A stretch of 19,679 nt of DNA from an uncultured Eggerthellaceae bacterium (GTDB lineage: Bacteria > Actinomycetota > Coriobacteriia > Coriobacteriales > Eggerthellaceae): contig CAMOLA010000038.1 of the NCBI GenBank assembly GCA_946618265.1, positions 1 to 19,679 on the forward strand, in the 5' to 3' direction. The stretch's first letter is position 1; the number at the start of each line of letters is the position of its first letter. The notes under the pieces were generated by a model, which had not been told where the DNA came from, searched no databases, and was given only the letters and a program-made list of their open reading frames with translations. Below are positions 9,348 to 17,695 of the stretch, one piece after another. The translations under genes were made by a program, and so were the position numbers.

Positions 9348-10565
9348 TTAAAAGCGAACCTTGGGAGGCCGATAGGAAGGGCATGCATAGTCGTGGATTT
9401 CGGCGGCCTCGACGAGCTCGTCGACCCATTGCTCGATCGGGAATTTCGATTCCGCTTCGAGCACGATGGGCATTTTCGCATGCGTCTCGGGGCTTCGGGG
9501 CATGAACAGCGTGCAACAATCCGGCGCGTCCTGCGATGAGATGTCGAACGTGTCGAGCTGTTGCGCGTCGGTTATGATGTCGAGCTTGTCGCTTCCGATG
9601 AGGGGCCTGAAAACCGGCATGTCAACGGCGTCGTCGGTGGCGCGGATGTTGTCAAGCGTTTGGGATGCGACCTGCCCGAGGCTTTCGCCCGTCACGAGCG
9701 CTCCTGCGTGCTCGCGTTTCGCGATTGCCTCCGCGACTTTGAACATGAGCCTCCGGTACATGACGATGCGCAATGACGGAGGCGCGCTCACGGCTATTTC
9801 CTTTTGGTAATCGCCGAAGGGGATGACGTAGACGCGCGCGATGCAGCCCGTTCGCTCGAGCACCCGCGCGATATCATCGACCAGATACTCGCTGGCGTCC
9901 GAGGTCTGGGGACGCCCCGAGAAGTGAACCCCGATGCAAATCGCACCGCGACGTGCCATCTTCCAGAGCGCGACCGGCGAGTCGATCCCGCTCGACAGCA
10001 AACTGACGACCTTGCCAGAACTGCCGACGGGAAGCCCGCCGATGCCACGCACGCTGAGCGCATAGATGTACGAAGCGTTCTGGATCACCTCGACCGACAC
10101 CGTTACGTCGGGATTCTTCATCTTGACGCCTTTTTCGGGGAATTCCCGGCAAAGCGCCGCACCGACGATCTGGTTCATCTGCATCGAATCGATGTCGAAG
10201 TCGGTATGGTTTCTGCGGGCATGAACCTTGAACGTATCGAAGTCCCCTGCTTCGCCGAGGGCGCTGCAGGCCACCGAACACATGATGTCGATATCGCGCT
10301 CGCATTTGAACCCGCAGGAAACACGCGCGACGCCAGGCACGTTGCGAACGACTTCGACAACCTTGCCCGCTTCTTCGAACGACGTTCCCTCGCGCAGGAA
10401 TATGCACAGGCGACCCGATATGCGATGGATCGTGACAATGGGAAAATCGACGAGAAGCGCCTCGAGGTTTTTCTGCAGACGCTTCTCGAAATTCGATCTA
10501 TTGTGGCCCTTCAGGCCTATTTCGTGATAGTGGATCAGACAGACCCGTTGATGAAGCTCTTCCAT
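9348..10565 (-). CDS. thiI: tRNA 4-thiouridine synthetase ThiI (no rhodanese domain)
   Basis: This 405-residue protein has the ThiI order: N-terminal ferredoxin-like region, THUMP RNA-binding domain (about 60-165) and an ATP-binding PP-loop domain with SLLSSGIDSPVA at about residue 190. ThiI activates U8 of tRNA for thiolation to 4-thiouridine, and may supply sulfur for thiamine. A cysteine pair, PDCCTLFMPR at about residue 350, sits where the conserved Cys344 of E. coli ThiI lies. The rhodanese domain of the E. coli protein, which carries the persulfide cysteine, is absent, as in many Gram-positives, so sulfur should arrive directly from a cysteine desulfurase. The ATG follows a GTG in frame; either may be used. 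It is the last gene of the mihF operon, 12 bases after rpoZ. Confidence 0.95.
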   Translation of the reverse strand: MEELHQRVCLIHYHEIGLKGHNRSNFEKRLQKNLEALLVDFPIVTIHRISGRLCIFLREGTSFEEAGKVVEVVRNVPGVARVSCGFKCERDIDIMCSVACSALGEAGDFDTFKVHARRNHTDFDIDSMQMNQIVGAALCREFPEKGVKMKNPDVTVSVEVIQNASYIYALSVRGIGGLPVGSSGKVVSLLSSGIDSPVALWKMARRGAICIGVHFSGRPQTSDASEYLVDDIARVLERTGCIARVYVIPFGDYQKEIAVSAPPSLRIVMYRRLMFKVAEAIAKREHAGALVTGESLGQVASQTLDNIRATDDAVDMPVFRPLIGSDKLDIITDAQQLDTFDISSQDAPDCCTLFMPRSPETHAKMPIVLEAESKFPIEQWVDELVEAAEIHDYACPSYRPPKVRF

Positions 10566-10577
10566 CACCGATTCGAT

Positions 10578-10838
10578 CTAATGATTCTTTACGTCGATCG
10601 ACTCTGGGTCATACGACACGTCGTCGCGCGCGATCTCGGAAAAAGCAATCGAGAGCGGCTTCCTGTCAGATGCACGCGCGATCTCCACGGCGGTTTGCAT
10701 CTGTATGGCACGATCGCGCTGTCCGCGCAGCATGTCGTTGATGTCGTGTGCACGCTTGCTTGCAAGTGCGCACAGCAGGAAGCGATCGTTGTCGGTCTTG
10801 TCGAGCAGAACGTCGATTTTTGGTTCAATGATGCTCAT
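10578..10838 (-). CDS. rpoZ: RNA polymerase omega subunit
   Basis: The 86-residue product has the omega core pattern: an N-terminal acidic segment (IEPKIDVLLDKTDNDRF), then the conserved ALASKRAHDINDM helix that contacts the beta' subunit, and a C-terminal region ending in an acidic stretch. Omega helps assemble RNA polymerase. The gene lies directly after gmk (15-base gap), the typical gmk-rpoZ order of many bacteria, which strengthens the call. AGGA precedes the ATG at 10836-10838. Confidence 0.92.
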   Translation of the reverse strand: MSIIEPKIDVLLDKTDNDRFLLCALASKRAHDINDMLRGQRDRAIQMQTAVEIARASDRKPLSIAFSEIARDDVSYDPESIDVKNH

Positions 10839-10853
10839 AACATCCTATCTTCT

Positions 10854-11417
10854 TTAAACTCCAGCTAACTCGTCAACGTAAGCGACCAATTCCGCCACAG
10901 CTTGGTCAAGATCGTCGTTTACCAGACGTATATCATACTCTTCTTTGCGCGAAAGTTCCACCTGAGCAGCGGCAAGGCGCTTGCCGATCGTCGCTTCGTC
11001 CTCGGTTCCCCTTCCACGCAACCTGCGTTCGAGCTCTTCGAGGGAAGGCGGCTCGATGAAAACGAGGTGCGCTTCGGGAACCTTGTTGCGTATCTGGAAG
11101 GCACCCTGCACGTCAATCTCAAGGATGACCTGTTCCCCGCGAGCCATATGGTCCCGTACGCTGCGCTCGGGCGTTCCATAGCAGTTGCCGGAGTATTCAG
11201 CCCACTCAAGGAGCTCTCCGTGCTCGACCATATTCATGAACTCGGCCCGATCGACGAAATAGTACTGGACGCCGTCGGTTTCCCCCTCACGTGGGAGACG
11301 CGTCGTCGCAGAAATAGACAACCAGGCATCGGGAACTTCTGCCAAAAGGCGGGCCACCAAAGTGCCTTTTCCGGCACCCGATGGCCCTGAGATGACAAAT
11401 AAATTGCCTTGGCGCAT
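10854..11417 (-). CDS. gmk: Guanylate kinase
   Basis: This enzyme phosphorylates GMP to GDP with ATP. The start ATG at 11415-11417 gives 187 residues with the P-loop GPSGAGKGT at 11-19, followed by the GMP-binding region (SISATTRLPREGETDGVQYY) and the lid region rich in arginines (LERRLRGRGTEDEATIGKRL). Longer forms starting at 11489 would overlap mihF by 71 bases and are rejected. The mihF stop and the gmk ATG are separated by one base (TAA T ATG) without a strong ribosome binding site, so translation is probably coupled. Confidence 0.97.
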   Translation of the reverse strand: MRQGNLFVISGPSGAGKGTLVARLLAEVPDAWLSISATTRLPREGETDGVQYYFVDRAEFMNMVEHGELLEWAEYSGNCYGTPERSVRDHMARGEQVILEIDVQGAFQIRNKVPEAHLVFIEPPSLEELERRLRGRGTEDEATIGKRLAAAQVELSRKEEYDIRLVNDDLDQAVAELVAYVDELAGV

Positions 11418-11418
11418 A

Positions 11419-11727
11419 TTAGCCGAGGCGCTCGAGCAGTGCAGCCTGCTGACGCTCGCCGAGACCGCGGAGACGACGGCTCTCGGCAATCTGAAGCTCG
11501 TTCATGATCTTCTCGGACTTGGCCTTGCCGTAGCCGGGCAGCGTCTCGATGAGCGTGGAGACCTTCATGCGACCGATGATCGGATCATCCTTCATATCGA
11601 TGACTTCTTTGAGCGTCAGCTCGCCTTTCTTCAGCTGTTCGCGAATCTCGGCACGCTTGATGCGCGCTTCCTTCGCCTTTTCCAGAGCTGCTTTGCGCTC
11701 CGCATCGCTCAGCTGGGGAATTGCCAT
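11419..11727 (-). CDS. mihF: Actinobacterial integration host factor (mIHF)
   Basis: This 102-residue basic protein is the mIHF type found in Actinomycetota, a nucleoid protein unrelated to the IHF of proteobacteria. The N-terminal third is a charged helix (LSDAERKAALEKAKEARIKR). The C-terminal half has the helix-two-turn-helix DNA-binding signature: TLIETLPGYGKAKSEKIMNE around residues 58-77, then IAESRRLRGLG at 80-90. The ATG at 11725-11727 follows GGAG with good spacing; starts further upstream lack support. mihF directly before gmk is a classic actinobacterial order and is one of the best taxonomic clues here. It heads the gmk-rpoZ-thiI operon. Confidence 0.95.
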   Translation of the reverse strand: MAIPQLSDAERKAALEKAKEARIKRAEIREQLKKGELTLKEVIDMKDDPIIGRMKVSTLIETLPGYGKAKSEKIMNELQIAESRRLRGLGERQQAALLERLG

Positions 11728-11875
11728 TGTATTCTCCTTTTTCCGTTGCATATGACTGGCACATGCTACCGTAAAACTCAACTCTTGTTTTATCTCGCGC
11801 AACAACATCACAATCGGCAATCATCGTGGTATTTCTCGATGGTGTGATTAGAGGGCGTCATGCGAGATGAACGAC

Positions 11876-11905
11876 ATTCTAGTACGTGAATCACGTGGCT
11901 GACAA
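11876..11905 (-). promoter_or_regulatory. Promoter of the mihF operon with internal palindrome
   Basis: On the minus strand TTGTCA (11900-11905) and TAGAAT (11876-11881) are separated by 18 bases, a good vegetative sigma-factor promoter. Transcription would begin near 11869, giving a leader of about 140 bases. Between the boxes lies the palindrome ACGTGAATCACGT (11884-11896, plus strand), placed to act as an operator if a regulator binds it. Confidence 0.65.
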
Positions 11906-11936
11906 GTTTATTTGCGCATTTCATCGGCAAAAACGA

Positions 11937-12038
11937 CTATGAAACCAAAGATTCTTCACTTGCAATGGCTTCAAGTTCGCGAATAAGCCCACCTGTAGCG
12001 ATTTCAACCGACGATCCGCCAGACGGGCCCTCTGCTTC
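11937..12038 (-). pseudogene. Possible 3' remnant of an unidentified gene
   Basis: On the minus strand this frame reads a protein-like end, ...EAEGPSGGSSVEIATGG followed by LIRELEAIASEESLVS and a TAG stop at 11937-11939. Residue usage looks coding, but the frame has no credible start: upstream it runs through the pyrF 3' hairpin. I cannot assign a family. It may be the tail of a lost gene or chance. The rest of 11728-12143 holds the mihF promoter, a long-range CCTGTAG/CTACAGG repeat (11992-11998 and 12076-12082) and the pyrF hairpin. Confidence 0.2.
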
Positions 12039-12084
12039 CGGAAGTGTCCGATGGGTTCGCGCAAAGCGCGTGCGACTACAGGCA

Positions 12085-12120
12085 GGGGCGGCATGAGGAT
12101 TCGGTTCCTCATGCCGCCCC
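12085..12120 (-). terminator. 3' hairpin of the pyr operon
   Basis: A perfect 15-bp stem (12085-12099 with 12106-12120) closes a six-base loop and begins 23 bases after the pyrF stop. There is no U-run on either strand, so termination would be of the U-independent kind common in high-GC bacteria, or the hairpin may protect the mRNA 3' end. Confidence 0.7.
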
Positions 12121-12143
12121 ATTGCGCTTCGTTACTCTTCGTG

Positions 12144-12872
12144 TTACGAAATACTCGCAACGATGGCGTCGAATGCCGCTGCGGGATCCTCCGCCTTCGT
12201 CACGGGCCTGCCGATGACGATATGCGATGCGCCGTTCTCGAACGCCATCGCTGGCGTCGCGATGCGGCTCTGATCGCCGGCGTCGGAACCTGCCGGCCGC
12301 ACGCCCGGCGTCACGATGTACGCTCGTGGACCGAGCTTTTCGCGCAGCATCGACGCCTCCTGGGGCGATGCCACAACGCCGGATATCCCTGCTTTCTGCG
12401 CTACGCCCGCGAGCAACGCAACTTGGTCAGCGGGAGCCCTATCTATGCCGATATCGTTCAGCGCCTTTTCGTCCATGCTCGTGAGCACCGTGATGCCGAG
12501 CGTCACCGCCGCATCGCCGCCGCGCTCCCGCGCGGCTTCGACGACGCCTTCCTGGCCCTGGGCCAGCATGTCGACGCCACCGAGCGTGTGCATCGTCAGC
12601 ATATCGGCGCCTGTGAGCGCCGCCGAATGCGCCGCGCCGCGAATCTGGAACGGAATGTCGTGGAGCTTGAGGTCCAGGAAGACCTTGAACCCGCGCTGCT
12701 TGAAAGCCGCGACGATGGAGGGGCCGCATGCGTAATACAGGGTCATGCCGATCTTCACCCAGCGCGCCCGCCCGCGCAGCTTGTCGGCGAGCTCCATGGC
12801 CTCTTCGCGCGAGCAGTCCAATGCGACGATGATGCGCTCCTCAGGCGGGATGTTGTCGAATACGCTTACCAT
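12144..12872 (-). CDS. pyrF: Orotidine 5'-phosphate decarboxylase
   Basis: This enzyme decarboxylates OMP to UMP, the last step of UMP synthesis. The 242-residue protein is of the short PyrF type: an N-terminal [12 protein letters not shown], the catalytic DLKLHDIP at residues 67-74 (Asp67, Lys69, Asp72), and the phosphate-binding VTPGVRP and [11 protein letters not shown] segments. The gene overlaps pyrD by seven bases (ATGGTAA), so translation is likely coupled. It is the last gene of the operon, followed by a strong hairpin at 12085-12120. Confidence 0.97.
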   Translation of the reverse strand: MVSVFDNIPPEERIIVALDCSREEAMELADKLRGRARWVKIGMTLYYACGPSIVAAFKQRGFKVFLDLKLHDIPFQIRGAAHSAALTGADMLTMHTLGGVDMLAQGQEGVVEAARERGGDAAVTLGITVLTSMDEKALNDIGIDRAPADQVALLAGVAQKAGISGVVASPQEASMLREKLGPRAYIVTPGVRPAGSDAGDQSRIATPAMAFENGASHIVIGRPVTKAEDPAAAFDAIVASIS

Positions 12873-13801
12873 TGCAGTGCTCCTATCAACTCGGTTACAT
12901 CAGTAACACCCTGGGACTCGCAGTAGTCGACGATTCCGTCGATAACGTCGACCGTAGCCGTCGGGTTCGTGAAATTGGCGGTCCCGACCGCCACTGCCGT
13001 CGCGCCCGCGAGCATGAATTCAACGGCGTCGAGGCCGCTGCTTATACCGCCCATCCCGAGCAGCGGGACGTCGACGGCTTTATGGGTTTCCCATACCAGC
13101 CGAAGCGCCACGGGCTTGACGGCGGGACCCGACAGGCCGCCTACGGCCCTCGCGAGCTGCGGTCGCCTTCTGACGGGGTCGATCGACATGCCGAGAAGCG
13201 TGTTTATGAGCGAAAGCGCATCAGCGCCCGCGGAAACGGCGGCTCTGGCGATTTCGGTGATGTCGGTCACATTGGGCGTCAATTTGACGATCATGGGGCG
13301 CTTCGTGGCTTCTCGGCATATGCCGACAACCTGTTCGACGCTTTTCGGGTCGGTACCGATGGTCATTCCGCCCGCGTCGACGTTCGGGCACGAAATGTTG
13401 ATCTCGTAGGCATCGACCATATCGACTTCTTCGAGACGGCCGATCACGTCGACGTATTCGGCGAAACTATGCCCCGATACGTTGACGATGCACGTTGCGC
13501 CCTGTTCCCGCAGCCACGGCAAGTCATGCTCTATCAGGTGGCCGACGCCGGGATTCTGCAAGCCTATCGAGTTCAGCATGCCGGACGGCGTCTCGGCTAT
13601 GCGCGGGCTCGCGTTGCCCTCCCAACCGTTGAGCGAGACGCCCTTGGTCGTGACGGCGCCGAGCGATGACACGTCGACGAAATCAGAGTATTCGCGGCCA
13701 GCGGCGAACGTGCCCGATGCGACGGTGACAGGGTTCTTCATCTTCAGTCCGCCGAGATCGACGTCGAGCTTGACGGTGGTTTCACGAGGCTTCGCGCTCA
13801 T
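12866..13801 (-). CDS. pyrD: Dihydroorotate dehydrogenase, catalytic subunit (class 1B)
   Basis: This FMN-containing subunit oxidises dihydroorotate to orotate. It has 311 residues from the ATG at 13799-13801, which overlaps the pyrK stop (ATGA). A strong GGAGGTGAT ribosome binding site precedes it. Family signatures are [11 protein letters not shown] near the start, [15 protein letters not shown] (71-85) and the catalytic cysteine in NISCPN (Cys138). A cysteine base in place of serine and the adjacent pyrK define class 1B, which passes electrons through PyrK to NAD+. This suits an anaerobic lifestyle since no quinone is needed. Longer forms reaching 14071 are overlap artefacts. Confidence 0.97.
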   Translation of the reverse strand: MSAKPRETTVKLDVDLGGLKMKNPVTVASGTFAAGREYSDFVDVSSLGAVTTKGVSLNGWEGNASPRIAETPSGMLNSIGLQNPGVGHLIEHDLPWLREQGATCIVNVSGHSFAEYVDVIGRLEEVDMVDAYEINISCPNVDAGGMTIGTDPKSVEQVVGICREATKRPMIVKLTPNVTDITEIARAAVSAGADALSLINTLLGMSIDPVRRRPQLARAVGGLSGPAVKPVALRLVWETHKAVDVPLLGMGGISSGLDAVEFMLAGATAVAVGTANFTNPTATVDVIDGIVDYCESQGVTDVTELIGALQW

Positions 13802-14613
13802 TGCCAGATCACCTCCTGTGCATTGAAAATCGGACCGTCGACGCACGAGCGGCGTTTTCCGGACACGGTATCGACCACACAGGACAAGCATGCGCCGATT
13901 CCGCATGCCATGCGTTTCTCCATGGACGCTTCGGTGTAGACGCCCGCGCCTCGACCCATGTCGGCAACGATCTTCATGAGCGGCTCGGGCCCGCAAACGG
14001 CGAGATAGTCGTACCGTGCGCCATCGGCCGTGCAGCCTTCGGCCAGGCGCTCTTCGACGAGCGACGTGCAAAAGCCTGCGCGCCCATACGACCCGTCGTC
14101 AGTCGCGCAGTACGGTTCTGCTCCGAGCAGCTCCGAATAGCGCTCGCGAGCCACGAGGGCTTCGAGCGTTTGCGCGCCGAGCACGACGTCAACGGGGCAT
14201 CCCGATTCGACAAGCGCTTCGGTTAGCATGAACAGCGGCGCTGCACCCACGCCGCCTCCGACGAGCAGCGCATGGGTGCATTCGCCGGATTGGAAACGCT
14301 TGATGCCGCCCCACGTATTGCCGATGGGACCGATTACCTCGCATTGCTGCGCCTTGAGGTGCGGCATGAACCGCGTGAGCTGACCGACTTCCTGGTACAG
14401 CACCTCGATGACGCCCGTTTTCGCATTGCGGGCGTACACCGAAAACGGCCGCCTCAGAACATGAGACTCCGCCTCGGGGACCTTCATGTGCACGAATTGG
14501 CCCGGACGAACGGCGCGCGCGATGAGGGGCGCCTCGAGGACCATGAGATGCAACCGGGGTCCAACTTGCTCGTTCGAAACGATGCGGGCAAGCTCGTTGA
14601 CAAGATTTGACAT
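13798..14613 (-). CDS. pyrK: Dihydroorotate dehydrogenase electron transfer subunit
   Basis: PyrK carries FAD and a [2Fe-2S] cluster and moves electrons from PyrD to NAD+. The 271-residue protein has the ferredoxin-reductase-like order: a flavin-binding barrel with LRRPFSVYA, a nucleotide-binding domain with [13 protein letters not shown], and the C-terminal cluster motif with cysteines at 237, 242, 245 and 257. The ATG at 14611-14613 is preceded by GGGAGG. It follows pyrC by 78 bases, a gap that contains a possible internal promoter at 14645-14653. It overlaps pyrD by four bases, so the two subunits are likely made in equal amounts. Confidence 0.96.
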   Translation of the reverse strand: MSNLVNELARIVSNEQVGPRLHLMVLEAPLIARAVRPGQFVHMKVPEAESHVLRRPFSVYARNAKTGVIEVLYQEVGQLTRFMPHLKAQQCEVIGPIGNTWGGIKRFQSGECTHALLVGGGVGAAPLFMLTEALVESGCPVDVVLGAQTLEALVARERYSELLGAEPYCATDDGSYGRAGFCTSLVEERLAEGCTADGARYDYLAVCGPEPLMKIVADMGRGAGVYTEASMEKRMACGIGACLSCVVDTVSGKRRSCVDGPIFNAQEVIWQ

Positions 14614-14644
14614 AACCCTCCCCTCGCTCGACTGCTTTTCCCGC

Positions 14645-14653
14645 ATTGTATCA
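14645..14653 (-). promoter_or_regulatory. Candidate internal promoter before pyrK
   Basis: On the minus strand TGATACAAT is an extended -10 element (TGn plus TACAAT) in the pyrC-pyrK gap. Transcription would begin near 14638, 25 bases before the pyrK ATG. No -35 box is evident. If active, pyrK-pyrD-pyrF would partly escape the attenuator upstream of pyrR. Confidence 0.35.
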
Positions 14654-14691
14654 TTGCGCGCAGCCGGGCTTTGTTCGAAGCGCATAAGGCC

Positions 14692-15999
14692 TTATAGATG
14701 AATAGGCTCGTCCGTCAGCACGCCGTCTTCCATGGTCGCGTATCCGCCGACGTACACGTCGGTTGCGCGTCCCGTCATCTCCCAGCCGATAAACCCGCTG
14801 TTGGTGGCCTTCGATTCGAACTCGTCTTCCGTGACGGTCCACTTCAGGTCGGGGTCTATCACGGTGAGGTCCGCACGGCTGCCCGGCTCGAGGGCGACGC
14901 GGTCTATCCCGATGATGCGCCGTGGATTGATGCTCATGAGCTCGACCATGCGCTCCCAGCTTATCGTTCCGGTGTTCACCAGATTGCCGACGACGGCGCC
15001 GACGCTCGTCTCGATGCCGGTCATCCCGAACGGAGCGAGCTCGAACTCGCGGGCCTTCTCATGCGCCGCATGGGGCGCATGGTCGGTGACGATGCAGTCG
15101 ACCGTGCCGTCCACGACGCCTGCGATCACGGCCTCGGCGTCGGATTTGGTGCGAAGAGGCGGGTTTACCTTCATCGACGTGTTGTAGTCATCGCCGATGC
15201 AGTCTTCGGTCAAGAACATGTGGTGCGGCGTGACTTCGCACGTCACCTTCACGCCGTCGGCCTTCCCCCGCTTGACGAGCTCTATGCCATGGGCCGACGA
15301 GAGGTGCTGGATATGAATTGGGCATCCGGTGAGGGAGGAGATCTCTATATCGCGCGCAATCTGAATCTCCTCGCCGGTCGCGGGCCATCCCTGCAGGCCG
15401 AGCTTCGTCGATACGTAGCCTTCGTTCACCTGGCCCGTTCCCACCAGGCTCTCATCTTGGCAATGGCTGCTCACGGCTTTGCCGAACTGCGCTGCATAGT
15501 CCATGACGCGCCGCATCATGCCAGCGCTCTGCACGCCGCGTCCGTCATCGGTGAACATGACGGCGCCATGGGCGACCATATCGCCCATTTCAGACAACGC
15601 CTCGCCCTTTTCGCCCTTCGTGCACGCACCGGAAACATGAACGCGGCATTTGCCCACCGCAGCTGCCTTTGAGCGCACGTATTCCACGACGGCGCCGGTG
15701 TCGATGATGGGATTCGTGTTGGGCATGCAGCACACATCGGTGAAGCCGCCGTGAGCCGCCGCCCGCGTGCCGCTTTCGATGTCTTCCTTGTATTCCTGGC
15801 CCGGGTCCCTCAGGTGGACGTGTATGTCGACGAGCCCCGGCACGACGACCTTGCCGCCAAGGTCGCGCTCGACGCCCTTTTCCATGACGAGATCATGCCC
15901 GACCTCGACTATCCTCCCGTCGCGGATGAGAATCTCGCACGTTTCATTGAGCCCGACTTGCGGATCAATCGCATGGGCGTTTTTCAATAGCAAAGCCAT
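14692..15999 (-). CDS. pyrC: Dihydroorotase
   Basis: This zinc amidohydrolase cyclises carbamoyl-aspartate to dihydroorotate. The 435-residue protein is the long (class I) type: metal-binding HVHLRDPG at residues 60-67, CCMPNTNP, then SSHCQDESL, HIQHLSS and the catalytic DHAPH. The start is the ATG at 15997-15999, with GGAAGG about six bases upstream; an in-frame ATG at 16048-16050 has a poor site. It follows pyrB by 59 bases in the pyr operon. Other amidohydrolases such as allantoinase are similar, but the operon makes dihydroorotase clear. Confidence 0.96.
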   Translation of the reverse strand: MALLLKNAHAIDPQVGLNETCEILIRDGRIVEVGHDLVMEKGVERDLGGKVVVPGLVDIHVHLRDPGQEYKEDIESGTRAAAHGGFTDVCCMPNTNPIIDTGAVVEYVRSKAAAVGKCRVHVSGACTKGEKGEALSEMGDMVAHGAVMFTDDGRGVQSAGMMRRVMDYAAQFGKAVSSHCQDESLVGTGQVNEGYVSTKLGLQGWPATGEEIQIARDIEISSLTGCPIHIQHLSSAHGIELVKRGKADGVKVTCEVTPHHMFLTEDCIGDDYNTSMKVNPPLRTKSDAEAVIAGVVDGTVDCIVTDHAPHAAHEKAREFELAPFGMTGIETSVGAVVGNLVNTGTISWERMVELMSINPRRIIGIDRVALEPGSRADLTVIDPDLKWTVTEDEFESKATNSGFIGWEMTGRATDVYVGGYATMEDGVLTDEPIHL

Positions 16000-16058
16000 A
16001 TCGGTCCTTCCTCGCTTTGGCTCGATGCTCCTTACGTTCGCTTCAGTCATCGTGTCCG

Positions 16059-17000
16059 TTACGCCATGCCGTCGTCACTGCCGCCAAGCAGCAGGTACAA
16101 CGCGGCCATGCGCACGAGCACGCCGGCATATACCTGGTCGAGAATGACCGAGCGCGTTGGATGGTCGGCCATGAACGCGTCGAGCTCGACTCCGCGGTTA
16201 ATGGGCCCGGGATGGCAGATAATCGCGTCTGGCTTCAGCAGCTTGTCGCGCCGCTCGTCGAGGCCGTAAAGCATGCTGTACTCGCGAAGCGTCGGGAACG
16301 GCGCGCCCTCGAGGCGCTCTTGCTGGATGCGCAGCATGTACACGACGTCGAGCTCGGGCAGCGCCTCGTCGAGGTTGCTCGTGACCGCGTCCGCTCCGAG
16401 CGCCTCAGGCGCCGGGGGCAGCAACGTTCCGGGAGCTATGAGCGTGACGTTGGCGCCCATGGTCTTGAGCGCAGGCACGAGCGAGCCGCAAACGCGGGAA
16501 TGGCTGACGTCTCCCACGATGCCGACGTTGAGGCCGGCAATGGTGCCCTTATGCTCGCGTATGCTGTACAGGTCGAGCAGAGCCTGCGTCGGATGCTGGT
16601 GCTTTCCGTCGCCCGCATCGATAACGCTGACGCCCGACTTCAGCGCGACTTTTCGTGGCACGCCGGCATGCTTGTCGCGTACGACGATCATGTCTATCTT
16701 GTAGGCGCACAACGTTTCCACCGTGTCATCGAGGCTCTCGCCCTTCACGGTGCTCGTCGAGCTTCCGCCGAAATTGAGCGTGTCGCAGCTCAATCGCTTT
16801 TCGGCTATCTCGAACGAGCTTCGGGTGCGCGTCGAGGGCTCGTTGAACATGTTCACGACCGTGAACCCCTTGAGGACGGGCACCTTCTTGATGCGCCTCT
16901 CGTTGATGGCCTTGAACCGTTCGGCCGTATCGAGCAGCAAGGTGATGTCATCGGCGGAGTATTCGCGAATATCGATGAGATGCTTGTGATCGAAACTCAT
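16059..17000 (-). CDS. pyrB: Aspartate carbamoyltransferase, catalytic chain
   Basis: This enzyme condenses carbamoyl phosphate with aspartate, the first committed step of pyrimidine synthesis. The 313-residue chain has the carbamoyl-phosphate loop STRTR (56-60), the S..K loop around residues 80-87, HPTQALLDL (136-144), RIQQERL and the C-terminal HPGPINRGVEL. No regulatory chain pyrI follows, so control is likely through the attenuator. The pyrR stop lies two bases before the ATG, and the GGGAGGTGAA ribosome binding site is inside the end of pyrR, so translation is probably coupled. Confidence 0.97.
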   Translation of the reverse strand: MSFDHKHLIDIREYSADDITLLLDTAERFKAINERRIKKVPVLKGFTVVNMFNEPSTRTRSSFEIAEKRLSCDTLNFGGSSTSTVKGESLDDTVETLCAYKIDMIVVRDKHAGVPRKVALKSGVSVIDAGDGKHQHPTQALLDLYSIREHKGTIAGLNVGIVGDVSHSRVCGSLVPALKTMGANVTLIAPGTLLPPAPEALGADAVTSNLDEALPELDVVYMLRIQQERLEGAPFPTLREYSMLYGLDERRDKLLKPDAIICHPGPINRGVELDAFMADHPTRSVILDQVYAGVLVRMAALYLLLGGSDDGMA

Positions 17001-17002
17001 GG

Positions 17003-17590
17003 TTATTCACCTCCCAAAGGAGCGGATCCCGCTCGTTTGCCAGCCTCTATCGCGAGGATCTCGACCTCGGACTTGCCGTCGGTTTCCTCGAGGAACAACC
17101 GGACGTTCTCCCCCTTCGACGAGGGCACGTTCTTGCCGACGTAATCAGCTCGAATGGGCAGCTGGCGATGCCCGCGGTCGATGAGGACGGCGAGCTGGAC
17201 GGTTTCGGGCCTACCGATGTCCATGAGGGCGTCGAGGGCCGCGCGGATCGTGCGTCCCGTGTACAGGACGTCGTCGACGAGGACGACGTCGAGCCCGTCG
17301 ATGTTGAACATGATGTCGGTCGAAAGCACCTCGGGAGAAACGTAAGTCGCGAAATCGTCACGGTAGAAGCTAATGTCGAGCCTGCCGAGCGGAACGCGTA
17401 TTCCCTCGATTTCCTCGATCTTGTCGACGAGGCGTTTCGCGAGCAAATCGCCGCGCGTGACGATGCCGACCACGGCAACGTTGGCTGCGCCCTTGTTCTT
17501 TTCCAGGATCTGATGGGCGATGCGCGTGAGGGAGCGCTCTATGCCCTCCGCATCCATGACGATCGATTTTACAGTGCCCGTATCCGTCAT
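17003..17590 (-). CDS. pyrR: PyrR pyrimidine operon attenuation regulator / uracil phosphoribosyltransferase
   Basis: PyrR senses UMP and PRPP and binds the pyr mRNA leader. It can also have uracil phosphoribosyltransferase activity. The 195-residue product has the PRPP-binding loop [13 protein letters not shown] (102-114) and the PyrR-type N-terminus ([19 protein letters not shown]). The ATG at 17588-17590 follows AGGAGG; an in-frame start five codons upstream (17603-17605) would bury that site and is rejected. It heads the operon and lies directly behind its own predicted target at 17675-17763. Confidence 0.96.
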   Translation of the reverse strand: MTDTGTVKSIVMDAEGIERSLTRIAHQILEKNKGAANVAVVGIVTRGDLLAKRLVDKIEEIEGIRVPLGRLDISFYRDDFATYVSPEVLSTDIMFNIDGLDVVLVDDVLYTGRTIRAALDALMDIGRPETVQLAVLIDRGHRQLPIRADYVGKNVPSSKGENVRLFLEETDGKSEVEILAIEAGKRAGSAPLGGE

Positions 17591-17608
17591 ACACCCTCCT
17601 ATCATTGC

Positions 17609-17627
17609 AGCTCGGCACTGCCGAGCT
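17609..17627 (-). promoter_or_regulatory. Hairpin just upstream of the pyrR ribosome binding site
   Basis: AGCTCGGC at 17609-17616 pairs perfectly with GCCGAGCT at 17620-17627 over a three-base loop. It ends eight bases before the AGGAGG at 17595-17600. It lies beyond the attenuator terminator, so it is present only in read-through mRNA and could tune translation or mRNA stability. Confidence 0.5.
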
Positions 17628-17674
17628 TGGTCGGATGTACAGAAGCCGTGCGCTCCGCCGAAGCATCGTTTTAC

Positions 17675-17695
17675 AAAAAAAGCCTCCGCAGAGGC
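17675..17695 (-). terminator. Attenuator terminator in the pyr leader
   Basis: On the minus strand GCCTC and GAGGC form a 5-bp GC-rich stem with a four-base loop, followed at once by seven T residues (17675-17681). It lies 85 bases before the pyrR ATG. The 5' side overlaps CCTTGCC (17693-17699), which can instead pair with the upstream antiterminator arm. Confidence 0.82.

Noticed and set aside
12866..14071. 401-codon form of pyrD
   Set aside because: It would overlap pyrK by about 270 bases; the ATG at 13799-13801 has a strong ribosome binding site and the normal PyrD N-terminus.
16017..17144. 375-codon plus-strand frame across pyrB and pyrR
   Set aside because: Antisense to two clear pyrimidine genes; no ribosome binding site or motif.
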